64,000 nucleotides of DNA from Candidatus Dormiibacterota bacterium (GTDB taxonomy: Bacteria > Chloroflexota > Dormibacteria > Aeolococcales > Aeolococcaceae): assembly GCA_003162415.1 (NCBI GenBank), contig PMOL01000004.1, positions 578,474 to 642,473 on the forward strand. The letters run 5' to 3'. Under the pieces are notes generated by a model that saw only the letters and a list, made by a program, of their open reading frames with translations, made no database searches and was not told where the DNA came from. Shown here one piece after another: positions 15,949 to 23,757 of this stretch. Positions within the stretch are counted from its first letter, which is position 1, and each line of letters begins with the position of its first letter. A program made the translations under genes and the position numbers.

Positions 15949-16487
15949 CAGGCGTTGGGATGGGTGTGATTGCAGCGGCGAGCGCGGTACCGGCGGGCGA
16001 GACGTTGCCCGAACGGACCTTCGAGGCCGTTGCCGTAGGGGACGCCAGGCGGCTCTACTCGCTCGCGCTCTCGATCCTTCGAGACGAGGGCGAGGCTGAG
16101 GATGCGGTTCAGGAGACGCTGCTCAAGACCTGGCGGTCCTGGGAGTCGGTCGTACGGATGGAGCATCCGGCCGCGTGGCTCACCCGCGTCTGCGTCAATC
16201 ACTGCATCAGCCGGCGCCGGCACCTGCGTTCACGAGGGTGGCCGCCACTGGGACTCATCGGGGAGGCGGCTTCACCCCGCGACCCGGGCTCTGCTGCGGA
16301 CCGCCTCGACGTAGATCGCGCATACCGGCGGCTCTCGCTCAGGCAGCGGGCCGCGATCACGCTCAACTACCGGCACGGCTACTCCGTCGAAGAATGCGCC
16401 GTCTTCATGGGCTGCCGGCCCGGAACCGTGCGAGCCCACCTCGCCCGAGGTCTCGTCACATTGCGAAAGGAGCTCGGCGATGGTTGA
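15945..16487 (+). CDS. ECF-type sigma-70 factor
   Basis: Extracytoplasmic-function sigma factor of 180 residues. Region 2 is visible as RRLYSLALSILRDEGEAEDA, ending VQETLLKTWRSW, and region 4 as LSLRQRAAITLNYRHGYS followed by the helix-turn-helix EECAVFMGCRPGTVRAHLAR. It fits the SigE/RpoE-like small ECFs of high-GC bacteria. ATG 15945 is chosen because it overlaps the mini-ORF stop as ATGA; GTG 15921 upstream lies on the -10 element. It overlaps the next gene by eight bases, and that gene encodes a membrane protein that is probably its anti-sigma factor. Confidence 0.87.
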   Translation: MTGVGMGVIAAASAVPAGETLPERTFEAVAVGDARRLYSLALSILRDEGEAEDAVQETLLKTWRSWESVVRMEHPAAWLTRVCVNHCISRRRHLRSRGWPPLGLIGEAASPRDPGSAADRLDVDRAYRRLSLRQRAAITLNYRHGYSVEECAVFMGCRPGTVRAHLARGLVTLRKELGDG

Positions 16488-17430
16488 CATGGATCCCGGC
16501 CTCGACACGAAGCTGCGAGCTTTCTTCGAGCACATCGAAGCGTCCACCCCGCCATCGGGGCTGACGGACATCGACCTCGCGGCGCCAGATCGCGGGCGGC
16601 GCCCGATGTTCAACCTGTTCGCCGGGCTGGCCGCTGCAGCCGTCGTTGCGGCTGGCGTTGCCGTGTTTGCCATCGAACTGAGCAGTCGAGACAACCCGGC
16701 ACCGCGACCGGCTGGAAGCGGGCCGCCGTTGCCCAGGTTCACGGTCCATGCGGACTCGCGTGTACTCGTGCCGGTGACCCACGGCAAAGGCTCAGTGACC
16801 CTCCCCGCGTTTACGCTCGCACCTGGCGAGAGCTTCTATGTTCAGGTCGCCTGCAAGTCCGGCACGACTGCGGACACGGTGCAGGTAGGGCAAAACCAAC
16901 GTTTCGGCTCGGAGGTCGCCGCATGCTCCTCGCCGACGGGCGGACACGGCGAGTGGTTTGAGACGGACCAAGGTGGCCCGAGCGGCGGCTCAGTGACGAT
17001 GTATGTCACCGCCGGCCCCGCGGTCAGTTGGGAGATCCTGATCACCGATGGACCGCCGCCGATCCTTGCGCCCCCGGGCGGCCGGGCATTGACGCCCATT
17101 GCGTATGGCAGGGGTTCGGACAGCGTGCCAGTGTTCACCGCCGCCAAGACCTACTCCATCGCGCTCGACTGCTCCGGAGCCGGATCATTGACGATCTCGT
17201 CCAGCCTATCGCAGGCAGCGACGATCTCCTGCGCACAGTACGCCCAGTTCTCCTTCACGCCGCCTGACCAAGTCCCAGGGCACCCGGTCTCACTGTCCGT
17301 CGTGGCTCCCTCAGGTGTGGGATGGGAGGTCGAAGTCTTCGAAGACGGCGGCCCGGCACCGGGCACGTGCGCCACCTTGCGCGACGAGGGGGTTCTCCAG
17401 CCGACCCCCTGCGTCGCCTCGAGCTCTTAG
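16480..17430 (+). CDS. Putative anti-sigma membrane protein with two repeat domains
   Basis: Partner of the ECF sigma gene by an eight-base overlap; 316 residues. The first 45 residues are cytoplasmic and helical ([15 protein letters not shown]), a single membrane segment spans about 46-66, and a Pro-rich linker leads to an exported part. That part is a tandem duplication: repeat 1 at about 98-190 and repeat 2 at about 204-289. Both begin with P-x-x-x-G-x-G-S, both carry a cysteine pair (C125/C149 and C231/C251), and they end WEILITDG and WEVEVFEDG. No zinc-binding anti-sigma (ZAS) His-Cys motif is seen, so binding to the sigma factor is inferred from gene order. The stop overlaps the convergent rpsR stop. 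Confidence 0.65.
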   Translation: MVDMDPGLDTKLRAFFEHIEASTPPSGLTDIDLAAPDRGRRPMFNLFAGLAAAAVVAAGVAVFAIELSSRDNPAPRPAGSGPPLPRFTVHADSRVLVPVTHGKGSVTLPAFTLAPGESFYVQVACKSGTTADTVQVGQNQRFGSEVAACSSPTGGHGEWFETDQGGPSGGSVTMYVTAGPAVSWEILITDGPPPILAPPGGRALTPIAYGRGSDSVPVFTAAKTYSIALDCSGAGSLTISSSLSQAATISCAQYAQFSFTPPDQVPGHPVSLSVVAPSGVGWEVEVFEDGGPAPGTCATLRDEGVLQPTPCVASSS

Positions 17431-17654
17431 CGGATCTCCGCGAATGGCAACAGGGCGATGTGCCGGGCCCGCTTGAGCGCAACCGTAAGCGAGCGCTGAT
17501 GCCGGGCACACGTCCCGGTCATGCGCCGAGGCAGGATCTTGCCCCGCTCCGAGAGATAGCGGCGCAGACGCGTCACCTCTTTGTAGTCGATGAAGTCGAT
17601 GTGCTCGAGGCAGAAGCTGCAGACCTTGCGGCGGCGGCGATCGAAATCAGGCAT
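17427..17654 (-). CDS. rpsR: Ribosomal protein bS18
   Basis: Small-subunit protein of 75 residues that pairs with S6 on the platform of the 30S subunit. The core [20 protein letters not shown] and the closing [19 protein letters not shown] are diagnostic. It is the zinc-binding form: cysteines in KVCSFC and TGTC. Third gene of the conserved rpsF-ssb-rpsR order. ATG 17654 follows GGAGAG closely. Confidence 0.96.
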   Translation of the reverse strand: MPDFDRRRRKVCSFCLEHIDFIDYKEVTRLRRYLSERGKILPRRMTGTCARHQRSLTVALKRARHIALLPFAEIR

Positions 17655-17665
17655 GGCTCTCCAAC

Positions 17666-18121
17666 CTAGAACGGAATGTCATCGGGATCGACATCACCGC
17701 CCGCCGGAACCGACACGGGAACCGGAGCCGCGTTGCCGCCGTCGCCGGACGGCGCGCCTTCCTGACGGCTGGTGCTGTCCAGGAACTGGACGTCGTTGGC
17801 GTTCACCTCGGTCTTGTAGCGCTTCTGGCCACTCTGGGCGTCGTCCCAGGAGCGTGTCTGCAGGCGTCCCTCGACGTAGATGAGGCGTCCCTTCTGCAGG
17901 TACTGCGCCGTCGTCTCGGCGAGCTTGCGCGTGCCCTGGTTCCAGACGACCACGTCGTGATAGTCCGTGAATTCCTTGCGCTCACCGGTCGCCGGGTCGC
18001 TCCCGTAGCGATTGGTCGCGAGCGCGAGGTTGCAGACGGCAGTGCCGCTCGGCGTGTAGCGGAGCTCGGGGTCGCGGGTCAGCCTGCCGATGAGCATCAC
18101 GCGATTGAGGGATCCCGCCAT
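17666..18121 (-). CDS. ssb: Single-stranded DNA-binding protein
   Basis: OB-fold protein of 151 residues that coats single-stranded DNA as a tetramer during replication and repair. The N-terminal [20 protein letters not shown] and the [17 protein letters not shown] strand are typical, and the acidic tail ends DVDPDDIPF, the partner-binding tip. ATG 18121 sits seven bases after AGGAG and shares one base with the rpsF stop; GTG 18124 is the alternative. Confidence 0.96.
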   Translation of the reverse strand: MAGSLNRVMLIGRLTRDPELRYTPSGTAVCNLALATNRYGSDPATGERKEFTDYHDVVVWNQGTRKLAETTAQYLQKGRLIYVEGRLQTRSWDDAQSGQKRYKTEVNANDVQFLDSTSRQEGAPSGDGGNAAPVPVSVPAGGDVDPDDIPF

Positions 18122-18582
18122 CACAAATCTCCTTCGTCGTCATCGATTGCTGAGGGAACGTCGTCTGCTTCCAGATCTTCGTCCCCGTCCACGGACCCTG
18201 CAGCGACAGTATCCGCGTCTGCGCCATCGATTTCAGCCTCGGGCTCGATGGGCCCCTGGACCTCCTCGATCTCGGCCTCGGGCTCGGGCATCGGACCCTC
18301 GTGGACGACGATCAGATGGCGGAAGACGGTGTCGTGGATCCTGAGCGCGCGCTCGATCTCGGCGACCTTGCCGCCGTCGAGGTGGAACACCACCAGGACG
18401 TAATGGCCCTCGCGAAGGCGCTTGACCTCGTAGGCCAGCCGCCGCTTGCCCCAGAGCGTCGTCTTGACGACCTCACCGCCCTGGGATTCGATCAGGGCGC
18501 GCACCGACTTCACGGCGACGCGGACCGCATCATCCTCCAGCTCCGGCCGGACGATGTACATCAGCTCGTAGTCACGCACCAT
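18121..18582 (-). CDS. rpsF: Ribosomal protein bS6 with long acidic tail
   Basis: 30S protein that binds S18. The standard ferredoxin-like body is clear (RDYELMYIVRPEL, then GGEVVKTTLWGKRRLAYEV and GHYVLVVFHLDG) for about 95 residues. The remaining 55 residues are almost all Asp, Glu and Ala, a longer acidic extension than usual, reminiscent of the tail that RimK glutamylates in E. coli but not the same. ATG 18582 has AGGAGG eight bases upstream. First gene of the rpsF-ssb-rpsR operon. Confidence 0.95.
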   Translation of the reverse strand: MVRDYELMYIVRPELEDDAVRVAVKSVRALIESQGGEVVKTTLWGKRRLAYEVKRLREGHYVLVVFHLDGGKVAEIERALRIHDTVFRHLIVVHEGPMPEPEAEIEEVQGPIEPEAEIDGADADTVAAGSVDGDEDLEADDVPSAIDDDEGDL

Positions 18583-18715
18583 GCGTGGCACCTCCTTTCC
18601 TCTGGGCTTGCGGCGCCCGGGGTGCTGCGGCTGCCGAGGTGGTCAGGCAGTCGCGATCCGGGCGCAGGAAAGCGTTATGTGGAAACGCTCCTCAGCGAGA
18701 AGCGTGCGCAGTGTA
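18583..18715 (-). promoter_or_regulatory. rpsF promoter and leader
   Basis: On the minus strand TACACT (18715-18710) is the best -10, giving a leader of about 120 bases. The leader holds a small hairpin (AGCGTT at 18671-18676 with AACGCT at 18684-18689). Many bacteria carry an S6:S18 autoregulatory RNA here; I could not match its conserved bulge with confidence. Confidence 0.35.
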
Positions 18716-18728
18716 GCAGGAGCCGTTC

Positions 18729-19877
18729 TCAGTCCAGCCGGAACGTCTTGGGCAGCGTGGTCAGGTTCCGGCACCCGGTCTCGGTCACGACCACGAGATC
18801 CTCGATGCGGATGCCCCCGAAGCGGGGGTCGTACAGCCCCGGTTCGACGGTGATCACGTCGCCAACCTCGAGGACCACGTCAGCCTCGCTGATCCGGGGA
18901 TACTCATGGATCTCGAGGCCCAGCCCGTGCCCGGTCCCGTGGATGAACCGGGCGTCGCTCTGGATGTCGCGGTAGGGCTTGGGGAGCGAGCCGTAGCCGT
19001 GCTGCTTGAAGACCTCGCAGCATGCGAAGTGAACGTCGCGTCCGTTGACGCCGGGGCGCACGGCGTCGAGACCGGCCTGCTGTGCCTCGAGCACGGCGTC
19101 CCACATGCGCATCACCTCCGGCGGCGGCGTGCCACGGACGACCGTCCGGGTCATGTCGCCCCAGTACCTGGTGCGCTTGTCGACCGGGTAGATGTCGAGC
19201 ACGATCGGCAGGCCCGCACGAATGACCTCGCTCTCCGTCCGGTGCGGGTCGGACGACTCGGGTCCGCCGCAGCAGATCGAGTCAACGGTGCTGTTGCCGT
19301 TCTCGAGCAGGTGACTCTCGACGGCGAAGATGAGGTCCGCGCTCGAGAGGTTTCGACCATCCCGGACCAGCAACCCGTCGCGGATCTCGGCGGCTGCGAT
19401 GACGTCGATCGCCTTCTGCAGCGCCGCCATGCCCGCGTTCTCGGTCGCGGTAATCCACTCGATCTCCTGAGCCGTCTTGATCCGGCGCCGCTGCTGGTAG
19501 ATGTCGGTTCGAGGACGCACGTCGACGTCGTGCTGGCGCAGGTGGTCGGCGAGCACGGTGGGAAATTCGGCATCGACGTCGACGGCGTTGAGGCCGTGTT
19601 CGCGGCAGACAGCGGTCACGAGGGCCGCCCAGCCGTCGTACTCGTTGCCGCCGGGGCGCGGCGCCGGGATCTCGAGCTCCATGGTGCTGCGAACCTCGCC
19701 GACGGAAGCTTGCTTGCGGGCACGCCCCTCCTCGAGCGCGCTCACCCAGAGCACCGTGTCGACGCCGCCCCGGTCGACGACGACCACCGGGTCGGGCACG
19801 AGGAATCCGGTGCGATACAGGATGTTCGGGTGGTGATACGTCTCACCGAAGAGCAGGACGGGACGGTCGTCACTCAT
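18729..19877 (-). CDS. M24-family peptidase (Xaa-Pro dipeptidase-like)
   Basis: Pita-bread metallopeptidase of 382 residues. An N-terminal creatinase-like domain (1-140) precedes the catalytic domain, where the metal ligands can be placed: Asp in VLDIYPVDKRTRYWGDMTRT (two Asp), His in FIHGTGHGLGLEIHE, Glu in ITVEPGLYD and Glu in RIEDLVVV. Likely substrates are peptides with Pro after the first residue. ATG 19877 has TACGCT seven bases upstream (19890-19885), another leaderless-type start. Divergent from the ICMT-like gene. Confidence 0.88.
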   Translation of the reverse strand: MSDDRPVLLFGETYHHPNILYRTGFLVPDPVVVVDRGGVDTVLWVSALEEGRARKQASVGEVRSTMELEIPAPRPGGNEYDGWAALVTAVCREHGLNAVDVDAEFPTVLADHLRQHDVDVRPRTDIYQQRRRIKTAQEIEWITATENAGMAALQKAIDVIAAAEIRDGLLVRDGRNLSSADLIFAVESHLLENGNSTVDSICCGGPESSDPHRTESEVIRAGLPIVLDIYPVDKRTRYWGDMTRTVVRGTPPPEVMRMWDAVLEAQQAGLDAVRPGVNGRDVHFACCEVFKQHGYGSLPKPYRDIQSDARFIHGTGHGLGLEIHEYPRISEADVVLEVGDVITVEPGLYDPRFGGIRIEDLVVVTETGCRNLTTLPKTFRLD

Positions 19878-19914
19878 ATGGCGGAGCGTACCAGCCGAGT
19901 GTCACGCTCTCGTC

Positions 19915-20511
19915 GTGAGCGCAGTGCCGGAGCAACGCACCCGCGGCGGCGGGGTCGGATGGTTCGTGGCCGGATACGTGGGGGTCGCCGGGTTCTTCGT
20001 CCTCGAGGCGACAACCCGGCAACGCGGTGCGGCATCGAGCCTCACCGCCTCGCACGACGACCGTGGGACCACGCGCATGATCGTCGCCGCGTACGCGATT
20101 GCGGCGGTGGCAGCGCCACTGGCGCGGGTCGTGTGGAAGCCGCGACTCCCTCGCGCTGCGGGTCCGATGGGCCTCGGCCTCGAAGCCGCCGGGCTCGCAC
20201 TGCGCGCATGGTCGATGCGCACGCTCGGCCGCTCGTATTCGCGCACGCTGCGAGTCGAGCTCGCGCAACGCACCGTCGAAAGTGGGCCGTATCAATTCGT
20301 GCGCCACCCCGGGTATGCGGGCTCGCTCCTGATCTGGACAGGATTTGCACTAACGTCGCGCAGCCTTCCTGTGGTCGAGGGGGTCGGCGGGCTGCTTGCG
20401 CTTGCGTATCACCGCCGCGTCGCGGCCGAGGAAGCATTGCTGCGTCGTGAACTTCCCGGATATGACGCCTACAGCAGGCGAACGAAGCGGCTGATCCCGT
20501 TCGTGTGGTGA
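19915..20511 (+). CDS. Isoprenylcysteine carboxyl methyltransferase family membrane protein
   Basis: Integral membrane methyltransferase-like protein of 198 residues with about five hydrophobic segments. The family signature GPYQFVRHPGYAG (about 122-134) is intact, as is the C-terminal EEALLRRELPGYDAYSRRTKRL that completes the SAM-binding pocket. Bacterial members methylate small or lipid substrates rather than prenylated proteins; the substrate is unknown. GTG 19915 is preceded six bases upstream by CACGCT, a weak version of the TANNNT box. Confidence 0.83.
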   Translation: MSAVPEQRTRGGGVGWFVAGYVGVAGFFVLEATTRQRGAASSLTASHDDRGTTRMIVAAYAIAAVAAPLARVVWKPRLPRAAGPMGLGLEAAGLALRAWSMRTLGRSYSRTLRVELAQRTVESGPYQFVRHPGYAGSLLIWTGFALTSRSLPVVEGVGGLLALAYHRRVAAEEALLRRELPGYDAYSRRTKRLIPFVW

Positions 20512-20544
20512 TCACCGCCTTTTCTTGAAGCGCTGCCCGAGGAG

Positions 20545-21117
20545 CTAACTCGCAGCGCCCGAGGTGACGGCTTTCAGCTCGTTGAACGAATCCCGTATGA
20601 GCTGCGGGAACTCTCGTCGTTCGGTCTCGTGGACCCAGGCTTCAAATGCGGCTCTGAAGATCGCGATTCCCGTGTCGGCGGTCAGCGACGCAGCCGGGTC
20701 TGCGACGCCACGCCGACGCAACGCGTCGGCGAGCGCCGCGCCGAGGAGCGCGAGCTTGATCAACTCGCGCTCGCGCAACTCGGCATTCGCCGAGATCACG
20801 ACCTGACGCAGCAGGGCGCCTTCACGGCGCTCCTGGAGCACGGCGGCAGCGGTCTCGAAAGCGGCCACGACCACATCCATGGGCGCGGCGGTCTCGGGTG
20901 CGCTCGCCACCGCGCCGACGAGGAGTTCGCGCAACGCTGCCGCCCCCCAGAACAGGACCTCACGTTTGTCGGCGAAATACCGGAAGAAGGTCCGCTCGGT
21001 CAGACCTGCGCGTGCAGCGATCTCCGCGACGGTGGTGTTCTCGAAACCACGCTCGCCGTAGAGAGCGAGCGCCGCCCGCTCGAGCCTGCCGCGGCTGTCC
21101 GGCTCCCAACGTCCCAT
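20545..21117 (-). CDS. TetR-family repressor
   Basis: DNA-binding repressor of 190 residues. The N-terminal helix-turn-helix is textbook: ALYGERGFENTTVAEIAARA, then LTERTFFRYFADKREVLFW. The C-terminal ligand domain (60-190) is helical and has no recognisable specificity. It is divergent from an NAD-dependent epimerase gene, with two operator-like palindromes between them, so it very probably represses that gene and itself. ATG 21117 lies six bases after TAGAAT (21129-21124) and looks leaderless. Confidence 0.9.
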   Translation of the reverse strand: MGRWEPDSRGRLERAALALYGERGFENTTVAEIAARAGLTERTFFRYFADKREVLFWGAAALRELLVGAVASAPETAAPMDVVVAAFETAAAVLQERREGALLRQVVISANAELRERELIKLALLGAALADALRRRGVADPAASLTADTGIAIFRAAFEAWVHETERREFPQLIRDSFNELKAVTSGAAS

Positions 21118-21137
21118 TCTGCGATTCTAGTGGCCCC

Positions 21138-21188
21138 TGATGACAGTCGCTGACATTCCTGGTACAGTGATGACAGTAACTGACATCA
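21138..21188 (+). promoter_or_regulatory. Epimerase promoter with two TetR operator copies
   Basis: ATGACA (21140-21145), 17 bases, TACAGT (21163-21168) form the promoter. Two related 21-base sites start exactly 30 bases apart. Site 2 (21168-21188) has arms TGATGACAGT and ACTGACATCA, 9 of 10 complementary. Site 1 (21138-21158) is a weaker copy that covers the -35. Confidence 0.6.
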
Positions 21189-21235
21189 ACCCCACCCTCG
21201 TGCCTGAGGAGTGGTCGCCGAATGGAGGTCGTCTC

Positions 21236-22204
21236 ATGCGTGTCTTCGTCACCGGCGCATCCGGCTGGATCGGCTCCGCCGTCGTTGCCGAACTCCTCAC
21301 CGCAGGTCATCAGGTCATCGGCCTCGCACGCTCGGGCGAATCGGCCGCTGCGCTCACGGCAGCCGGGGCGGAGGTGCATCGAGGCAGCCTCGACGACCTC
21401 GCCGGCCTGGCGGACGGGGCTGCCGCGTCAGACGGTGTGATTCACCTCGCCTTCAAGCACGACGTGGCCTTCTCCGGAGGTTTCCAGGCTGCTGCCGATG
21501 CCGATCGCCGAGCCGTCGAGACATTCGGCGAAGCGCTCGCCGGCTCTGATCGACCACTGGTCATCGCGTCGGGAACCCTCGGGCTCGCACCGGGCCGCAT
21601 TGCGACCGAGCAGGACGGGCACGTGCTCAGCCCGGAATTTGCGGCGCTGGGGGGCGGTCCGGAGACCCGGCGGGCCACTGCCGAGCTGGTGGTCTCCCTC
21701 GCTTCCCGCGGCGTCCGCTCTTCAGTTCTCCGGCTCCCTCCGACGAATCATGGCGACGGGGATAACGGCTTCATGGCGACGCTGGTTCGCATCGCCCGCG
21801 ACAAGGGCGTCTCGGGCTACGTCGCGGACGGGACCAACCGCTGGCCCGCCGTGCACCGGCTCGATTCAGCGCACCTGTTCCGGCTCGCGGTCGAGAGCGC
21901 TCCGGCTGGATCAACGCTCCACGCGATCGCGGACGAGGGTGTCCCGCTCCACGACATCGCCGGCGTTATCGGCCGCCACCTGGATCTGCCGGTGGTCTCG
22001 ATAGCTCCCGACAAGGCAAGCGAGCACTTTGCACCATTGGGCGGGTTCGTCGGGATCGACAGCCCTGCGTCCAGCGCGCTCACTCGCGAACTGCTGGGGT
22101 GGGAGCCGACCCAGCCCGGGCTGATCGACGATCTCGACCAGGGCCACTACTTCACACGAGTGGTGGTCAGCGGGGGACTCGAACCCTCGACCTCGCGGAT
22201 GTGA
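21236..22204 (+). CDS. NAD-dependent epimerase/dehydratase (SDR)
   Basis: Extended SDR of 322 residues: the nucleotide loop [17 protein letters not shown] lies at residues 4-20, followed by [10 protein letters not shown] and a C-terminal region ending in the family's VAI-like [17 protein letters not shown]. The usual catalytic Tyr-x-x-x-Lys is not clear, as in many atypical members of this NAD(P)-binding family. ATG 21236 follows GGAGG by seven bases. The last 15 residues or so are encoded antisense to tRNA-Val: the natural end seems to be around HYF and the frame simply runs on to TGA 22202-22204. It is controlled by the divergent TetR gene. Confidence 0.82.
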   Translation: MRVFVTGASGWIGSAVVAELLTAGHQVIGLARSGESAAALTAAGAEVHRGSLDDLAGLADGAAASDGVIHLAFKHDVAFSGGFQAAADADRRAVETFGEALAGSDRPLVIASGTLGLAPGRIATEQDGHVLSPEFAALGGGPETRRATAELVVSLASRGVRSSVLRLPPTNHGDGDNGFMATLVRIARDKGVSGYVADGTNRWPAVHRLDSAHLFRLAVESAPAGSTLHAIADEGVPLHDIAGVIGRHLDLPVVSIAPDKASEHFAPLGGFVGIDSPASSALTRELLGWEPTQPGLIDDLDQGHYFTRVVVSGGLEPSTSRM

Positions 22205-22237
22205 ACCGCGCGCTCTAACCAGCTGAGCTAGCTGACC
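22161..22237 (-). tRNA. tRNA-Val (anticodon CAC)
   Basis: A 77-base cloverleaf with encoded CCA (22163-22161). Acceptor GGTCAGC/GCTGACC, D-stem GCTC/GAGC, anticodon stem CGCGG/CCGCG around loop TTCACAT giving CAC, and T-loop TTCGAGT. The T-stem GAGGG/CCCCC has one A-C mismatch. Its 3' 44 bases are overlapped by the convergent epimerase gene. Confidence 0.93.
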
Positions 22238-22254
22238 CCGCCCAGAAGTCTAGG

Positions 22255-22632
22255 TCAGGCGCCGACCAGCTTCGTGTAGCCGGCCTCGTCGAGGAGGTTC
22301 CCGCCGTCGTCGCTCGCGCTGTCGAGGCGCAGCATCCAGCCTTCGCCGTAGGGGTCGGAGTTGACCAGCTCCGGTCGGTCCGTGAGGACGGCATTCACCT
22401 CGGACACGGTGCCGCTCACCGGCGCGTAGAGGTCGGACGCCGCCTTGACCGACTCGATGGCGCCGAACTTTGCGCCGGCCTTCACCTCGGTGCCCACGGC
22501 GGGAAGCTCGAGAAAGATCACGTCGCCGAGTTGCGCCTGGGCGTGATCGGTGATGCCCAGGGTGGCTTTGGAGCCCTCGACGCGGACCCACTCGTGGCTG
22601 GCGGTGAACCGGTAGTTGGAGAGGTCGGCCAC
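22255..22632 (-). CDS. gcvH: Glycine cleavage system H protein
   Basis: Lipoyl carrier of the glycine cleavage complex, 125 residues. The lipoylation segment is GAKFGAIESVKAASDLYAPV, with the lysine of ESVKA as the modified residue, and the start NYRFTASHEWVRVEG is the usual H-protein opening. It shuttles the aminomethyl group between GcvP, GcvT and Lpd. GTG 22632 follows the gcvT stop by two bases. gcvP and lpd are not in this window; a LipM-type octanoyltransferase at 57.8 kb could supply the lipoyl group. Confidence 0.95.
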   Translation of the reverse strand: MADLSNYRFTASHEWVRVEGSKATLGITDHAQAQLGDVIFLELPAVGTEVKAGAKFGAIESVKAASDLYAPVSGTVSEVNAVLTDRPELVNSDPYGEGWMLRLDSASDDGGNLLDEAGYTKLVGA

Positions 22633-22634
22633 GT

Positions 22635-23720
22635 TCAGGCTCCCTTGGGGCGGCGATAGAAGGGCAGCGGCACCACCGTTGCCGCGGCGGTGGTGCCCCT
22701 GATGTCAACGGAGAGTTCGGCGTCCGGCGGGACGTCGCCAAACAATGATGCGGTCGCGATCGAATGGTCGAGCGTGAAGCTGTACGTGCCGCTGGTGACG
22801 ACGCCCGCGGCCTCACCGTCGGCGAGTACCTGCTGACCATGACGGGCGATGGCCCGTCCCTGCAACTCGATGCCGGCGAAACGGCGCGGCGGATGGGCGG
22901 GATCGAGCTGGACCAATACCGATTTCCCGATGAAATCTCCCTTCTGGAGCTTCACAGTCCAGCCGAGCGCGCAGCTGTACGGGTCAGTGGTGTCGTCCAT
23001 GTCCTGGCCATAGAGCCGGAGCCCCGCCTCGAGGCGGAGCGTGTCACGCGCGCCCAGCCCGCACGGGATCAGGCCCTCCGCAGCTCCGGCCTCGAGGAGT
23101 GAATCCCAGAGGCCCGGGGCATCGGCGGCATCGACATAGAGCTCGAAGCCGTCCTCGCCGGTATATCCGGTGCGCGACACGGAGGCCTGCACGCCGGCCA
23201 CCTGGCTGTCCCTGCAGTGGAAGGGACGAAGCGCGGCAACGTCGTCGGGACACATCGAGCTGACCAGCTCGACGGCCCGGGGGCCCTGCACCGCGAGCAG
23301 CGCCACCGAGTCGCCGATGTCCTCGAAGGTGCACTCCGCGCTGTGTTCGCCCATCCAGGCGACATCCTTCGGGCGGCAGGCGGCGTTGATCACCACCATA
23401 TAGGCGCCGGCTTCTCGGTAGACGACGACGTCGTCGACGATTCCGCCCGCCTCATTGCACATCAAGCCGTACAGAGCTCCGCCGACCTCGAGGCGGGCGA
23501 CATCGTTGGTCACCAGGCTTTGCACCACGTCGAGCGCGCGGTCGCCGCTGAACCGCACCTCGCCCATGTGTGAGAGGTCGAAGAGACCGCAGCGAGTCCT
23601 GACGGCGATGTGCTCCTCGCGTATGGTCGAGTACTGCAGCGGCATATCGAAGCCGCCGAACTCAACCATGCGCGCCCCTGCTGCGATGTGCCGGTCGTGA
23701 AGCGGAGTTCGCAAGGCCAT
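22635..23720 (-). CDS. gcvT: Aminomethyltransferase (glycine cleavage T protein)
   Basis: Transfers the methylene unit from the H protein to tetrahydrofolate and releases ammonia; 361 residues, normal length. Hallmarks are HIAAGARMVEFGGFDMPLQY, FDLSHMGEVRFSG, VQSLVTNDVARL, and the folate-site TGYTGEDGFELYV; the C-terminal barrel ends with the IRGTTAAATVVPLPFYRR strand. ATG 23720 lies nine bases after TACACT on the minus strand, so its leader would be one or two bases. The frame extends far upstream but only as shadow within the divergent acylase gene. Confidence 0.95.
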   Translation of the reverse strand: MALRTPLHDRHIAAGARMVEFGGFDMPLQYSTIREEHIAVRTRCGLFDLSHMGEVRFSGDRALDVVQSLVTNDVARLEVGGALYGLMCNEAGGIVDDVVVYREAGAYMVVINAACRPKDVAWMGEHSAECTFEDIGDSVALLAVQGPRAVELVSSMCPDDVAALRPFHCRDSQVAGVQASVSRTGYTGEDGFELYVDAADAPGLWDSLLEAGAAEGLIPCGLGARDTLRLEAGLRLYGQDMDDTTDPYSCALGWTVKLQKGDFIGKSVLVQLDPAHPPRRFAGIELQGRAIARHGQQVLADGEAAGVVTSGTYSFTLDHSIATASLFGDVPPDAELSVDIRGTTAAATVVPLPFYRRPKGA

Positions 23721-23757
23721 GGGCTCGCGAGTGTAGTACGTTCCCAGACCGCCTCCA

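Noticed and set aside
18583-18715. S6:S18 autoregulatory RNA motif
   Set aside because: Position fits, but the conserved bulge of the known motif could not be identified with confidence. Only the leader and hairpin are listed.
18906-20450. Plus-strand frame of 514 codons
   Set aside because: Runs antisense through the M24 peptidase and out of frame through the ICMT gene; low-complexity Arg/Ala/Gly protein.
23721-23757. Glycine riboswitch before gcvT
   Set aside because: The gap to the divergent gene is only 37 bases, far too short for the aptamer.
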